From the NCBI GenBank assembly GCA_021166815.1, contig JAJPEO010000077.1, positions 1 to 6,419 of the forward strand: a DNA stretch of 6,419 nt, read 5' to 3'. Every line of letters starts with the position of its first letter. The first letter of the stretch is position 1. Both the position numbers and the translations under genes were made by a program. Positions 5,001 to 6,419 of this stretch are shown in pieces. Below the pieces are notes generated by a model. That model saw nothing but the letters and a program-made list of their open reading frames with translations, was not told the origin of the DNA and did not search any database. The stretch is from Nocardioides sp. (GTDB lineage Bacteria > Actinomycetota > Actinomycetes > Propionibacteriales > Nocardioidaceae).

Positions 5001-6139
5001 ACACCGACTTCGAGCGCAAGCTCTCCGACGCCCTGCACCACCGGGCGAGGAGCGCGGACCTGACTCCGCACCACGTCTCCGACGTGCGCGGCAGGGCCAC
5101 CGGCATTCGGAGGCGCCGCGCGGCGCTGACCGTGGCGGGTGTGGCGGCGGTGCTGGCGGCCGGCGTACCCACCGGGCTGGCGGCCTCCGACCTGCTGGGC
5201 CCCCGCGAGCCCACGATCGCGAACCCGGTCCCGCCGATGCCGGTCACCGAGGTCGTCGTCGTCGGCACCGATGCCCCCGCCGGAGAGGCGCCGGGCATCG
5301 CGTGGCTCGACGGCGGCACCGTCCACCTCGCCGACGGCAGCGTGTTCACCCCGGAGGGCCCGCACGCCTACCGCGCACTCGCCGTCGTGGGCGACCGGGT
5401 GCTGGCCTCGTGGGTCGACGAGGACACCGGCATGTGGACCATCGACGACCTGAGCGAGCCCGGCACCTCCTTCTCCGCCCGCAGCGCCCCGATGGGCGAG
5501 TCCTCCGACGGTGTGGCCGCCTGGGTCGACGCCGACGGGGGCGTGGTGGTGGCGACCGAGGACGGGGAGACGTCGCTGGACCTCGGCCCCGCGCCGCAGG
5601 TTCTCAGCGTCGATGCCGCGGGCCTGTGGTTCGCCCCGGAGGGCGACTCGGGTGCGGTGCGTCGCGTCGCCCTGGACGGCGTCGGGGGCACGACGCCCCT
5701 CGACGTCGTCACCGTCAAGGACAGCACCTCCGACCTGGTCACCGCGACCACCTCGGTCGACAACCTCGAGCCGGGTTCGTGCGGCGCCCTGTTCGAGGGC
5801 ACCACGCGGCGGTGGGAGACGTGCGAGCACACCCTCGAGGACATCGCGCCCGGAGGCGACTGGGTGCTGGGCACGGACGCGTACCTCGACGGCATCGGGC
5901 AGAGCTCGGTCAACATCCTCGACGTGACGGACGGCAGCGTGCAGGTGAGCTTCGAGATGGAGGACGGGGTCTTCGTCGACCGCGTGTGGGAGGACGACTC
6001 CCACGCCCTCGTGCTCGCCTACTCGTGGGCCGACCAGACCTGGCAGGTGGTGCGACTGGGCCTGGACGGCTCGGCCGAGGAGGCACTCGGGTCCCGCCCG
6101 GGCGTCGACACCGAACCGCCGTTCGCCCTGACCCGGTGA
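4997..6139 (+). CDS. one-pass membrane protein with large extracellular domain, partner of the ECF sigma factor
   Basis: The 380-residue protein has a charged cytoplasmic head (1-41, ending GIRRRR), one membrane helix (~42-64) and an outside domain of about 315 residues. The outside part is acidic, rich in Gly, Asp and Val, and shows repeating short strands (for example IAWLDGGTVHLADG, GVAAWVDADGGVVVATEDGE, ALVLAYSWADQTW). This pattern suggests a beta-propeller-like fold. Cys262 and Cys276 are the only cysteines and could form a disulfide. The positive-inside rule puts the head in the cytoplasm. The start overlaps the sigma factor's stop by four bases (ATGA), with GGGAG eight bases upstream. 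Genes in this position commonly encode anti-sigma factors or sensors, but the head lacks the HxxxCxxC zinc motif of typical anti-sigma factors and is only about 40 residues long. Binding of the sigma factor by the head, gated by an outside signal, is inferred from context. I do not recognise a named family. Confidence 0.85.
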   Translation: MNTDFERKLSDALHHRARSADLTPHHVSDVRGRATGIRRRRAALTVAGVAAVLAAGVPTGLAASDLLGPREPTIANPVPPMPVTEVVVVGTDAPAGEAPGIAWLDGGTVHLADGSVFTPEGPHAYRALAVVGDRVLASWVDEDTGMWTIDDLSEPGTSFSARSAPMGESSDGVAAWVDADGGVVVATEDGETSLDLGPAPQVLSVDAAGLWFAPEGDSGAVRRVALDGVGGTTPLDVVTVKDSTSDLVTATTSVDNLEPGSCGALFEGTTRRWETCEHTLEDIAPGGDWVLGTDAYLDGIGQSSVNILDVTDGSVQVSFEMEDGVFVDRVWEDDSHALVLAYSWADQTWQVVRLGLDGSAEEALGSRPGVDTEPPFALTR

Positions 6140-6152
6140 AGGCTTCGCGGGG

Positions 6153-6419
6153 ATGAAGACACTCGTCGTCCTGCGCCACGGCAAGTCCGACTGGGACGTG
6201 CCGGCCACCGACGCCGACCGCCCGCTCGGCAAGCGCGGCCGGCGCCAGGCCGAGGAGGCCGGCCAGTGGCTGGCCGACCACGGCCCCGCGCTGGACGTCG
6301 CTGTCCTGTCCCCCGCCCGCCGCGCCCGCGAGACGTGGGAGCGCGCGAGCGGCCGGCTCGACGAGCCTCCCCCGGTGCGGGTCGACGAGGCGGCCTACAC
6401 CTTCGACGGCGCCGGCCTC
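6153..6419 (+). CDS. sixA: SixA-like phosphohistidine phosphatase (histidine phosphatase superfamily), truncated by right edge
   Basis: The first 89 residues are visible, beginning MKTLVVLRHGKSDW. RHG at 8-10 is the catalytic histidine motif of the superfamily, and the following DRPLGKRGRRQAEEAGQWL and VLSPARRARETW match SixA, a small (about 160 residues) phosphatase that removes phosphate from histidine-containing phosphotransfer proteins. Full proteins have a second catalytic His near the C-terminus, which lies beyond the window. The start has GAAGG (6138-6142) ten bases upstream, partly overlapping the previous stop, and a G-run directly before the ATG. Only 13 bases separate it from the sigma operon, so read-through is likely, but a shared function with the sigma factor is not implied. 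In actinobacteria such proteins are widespread and often poorly characterised, so another histidine phosphatase activity is possible. The symbol is a family label. Confidence 0.85.
   Translation, partial: MKTLVVLRHGKSDWDVPATDADRPLGKRGRRQAEEAGQWLADHGPALDVAVLSPARRARETWERASGRLDEPPPVRVDEAAYTFDGAGL

Noticed and set aside
4997..5120. Zinc-binding anti-sigma domain at the N-terminus of the membrane protein
   Set aside because: There is no cysteine in the cytoplasmic head, so the HxxxCxxC motif is absent.

Overview
The window is very GC-rich, codes densely, and shows a strong bias for G or C at third codon positions. Together with TANNNT-type leaderless promoters, an ECF SigE-family sigma factor operon and a ComEA-like helix-hairpin-helix membrane protein, this points to a high-GC actinobacterium. 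The style is that of Nocardioides or another member of the Propionibacteriales, but this placement is an inference from gene style, not a match to a known genome.

Layout, left to right. (1) Positions 1-255, minus strand: the middle of an atypical-SDR/NmrA-like NAD(P)H-binding protein that runs off the left edge. Its dinucleotide-binding N-terminus is missing, so it looks like a decayed gene. (2) 256-402: an intergenic strip with a -10-like box and a possible leaderless 19-codon leader peptide that overlaps the next start as ATGA. (3) 403-1083: a membrane protein with an N-terminal hydrophobic region and a C-terminal helix-hairpin-helix domain. (4) 1163-2686: an unusual fusion of an ADP-ribosylglycohydrolase and a Cys-dependent dual-specificity phosphatase. 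Its last codons form a perfect 14-bp hairpin that can serve as terminator between converging genes. (5) 2703-3113, minus strand: a DoxX-family membrane protein. (6) 3232-4293: a TDT/TehA-type ten-helix transporter that appears to be transcribed without a leader. (7) 4301-4396: a 96-bp, two-fold symmetric, triple-hairpin element whose arms resemble type I-E CRISPR repeats but face each other. (8) 4470-6139: a SigE-family ECF sigma factor, translationally coupled to a one-pass membrane protein with a large extracellular domain, behind an ECF-type promoter that could be autoregulated. (9) 6153 to the right edge: the start of a SixA-like phosphohistidine phosphatase, 13 bp behind that operon.

The sigma factor and the membrane protein almost certainly work together, as regulator and candidate sensor or anti-sigma partner. 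The other genes look like separate transcription units. The observations most worth following are the symmetric CRISPR-repeat-like element, the hydrolase-phosphatase fusion, and the ECF operon whose membrane partner lacks the classic zinc anti-sigma motif.
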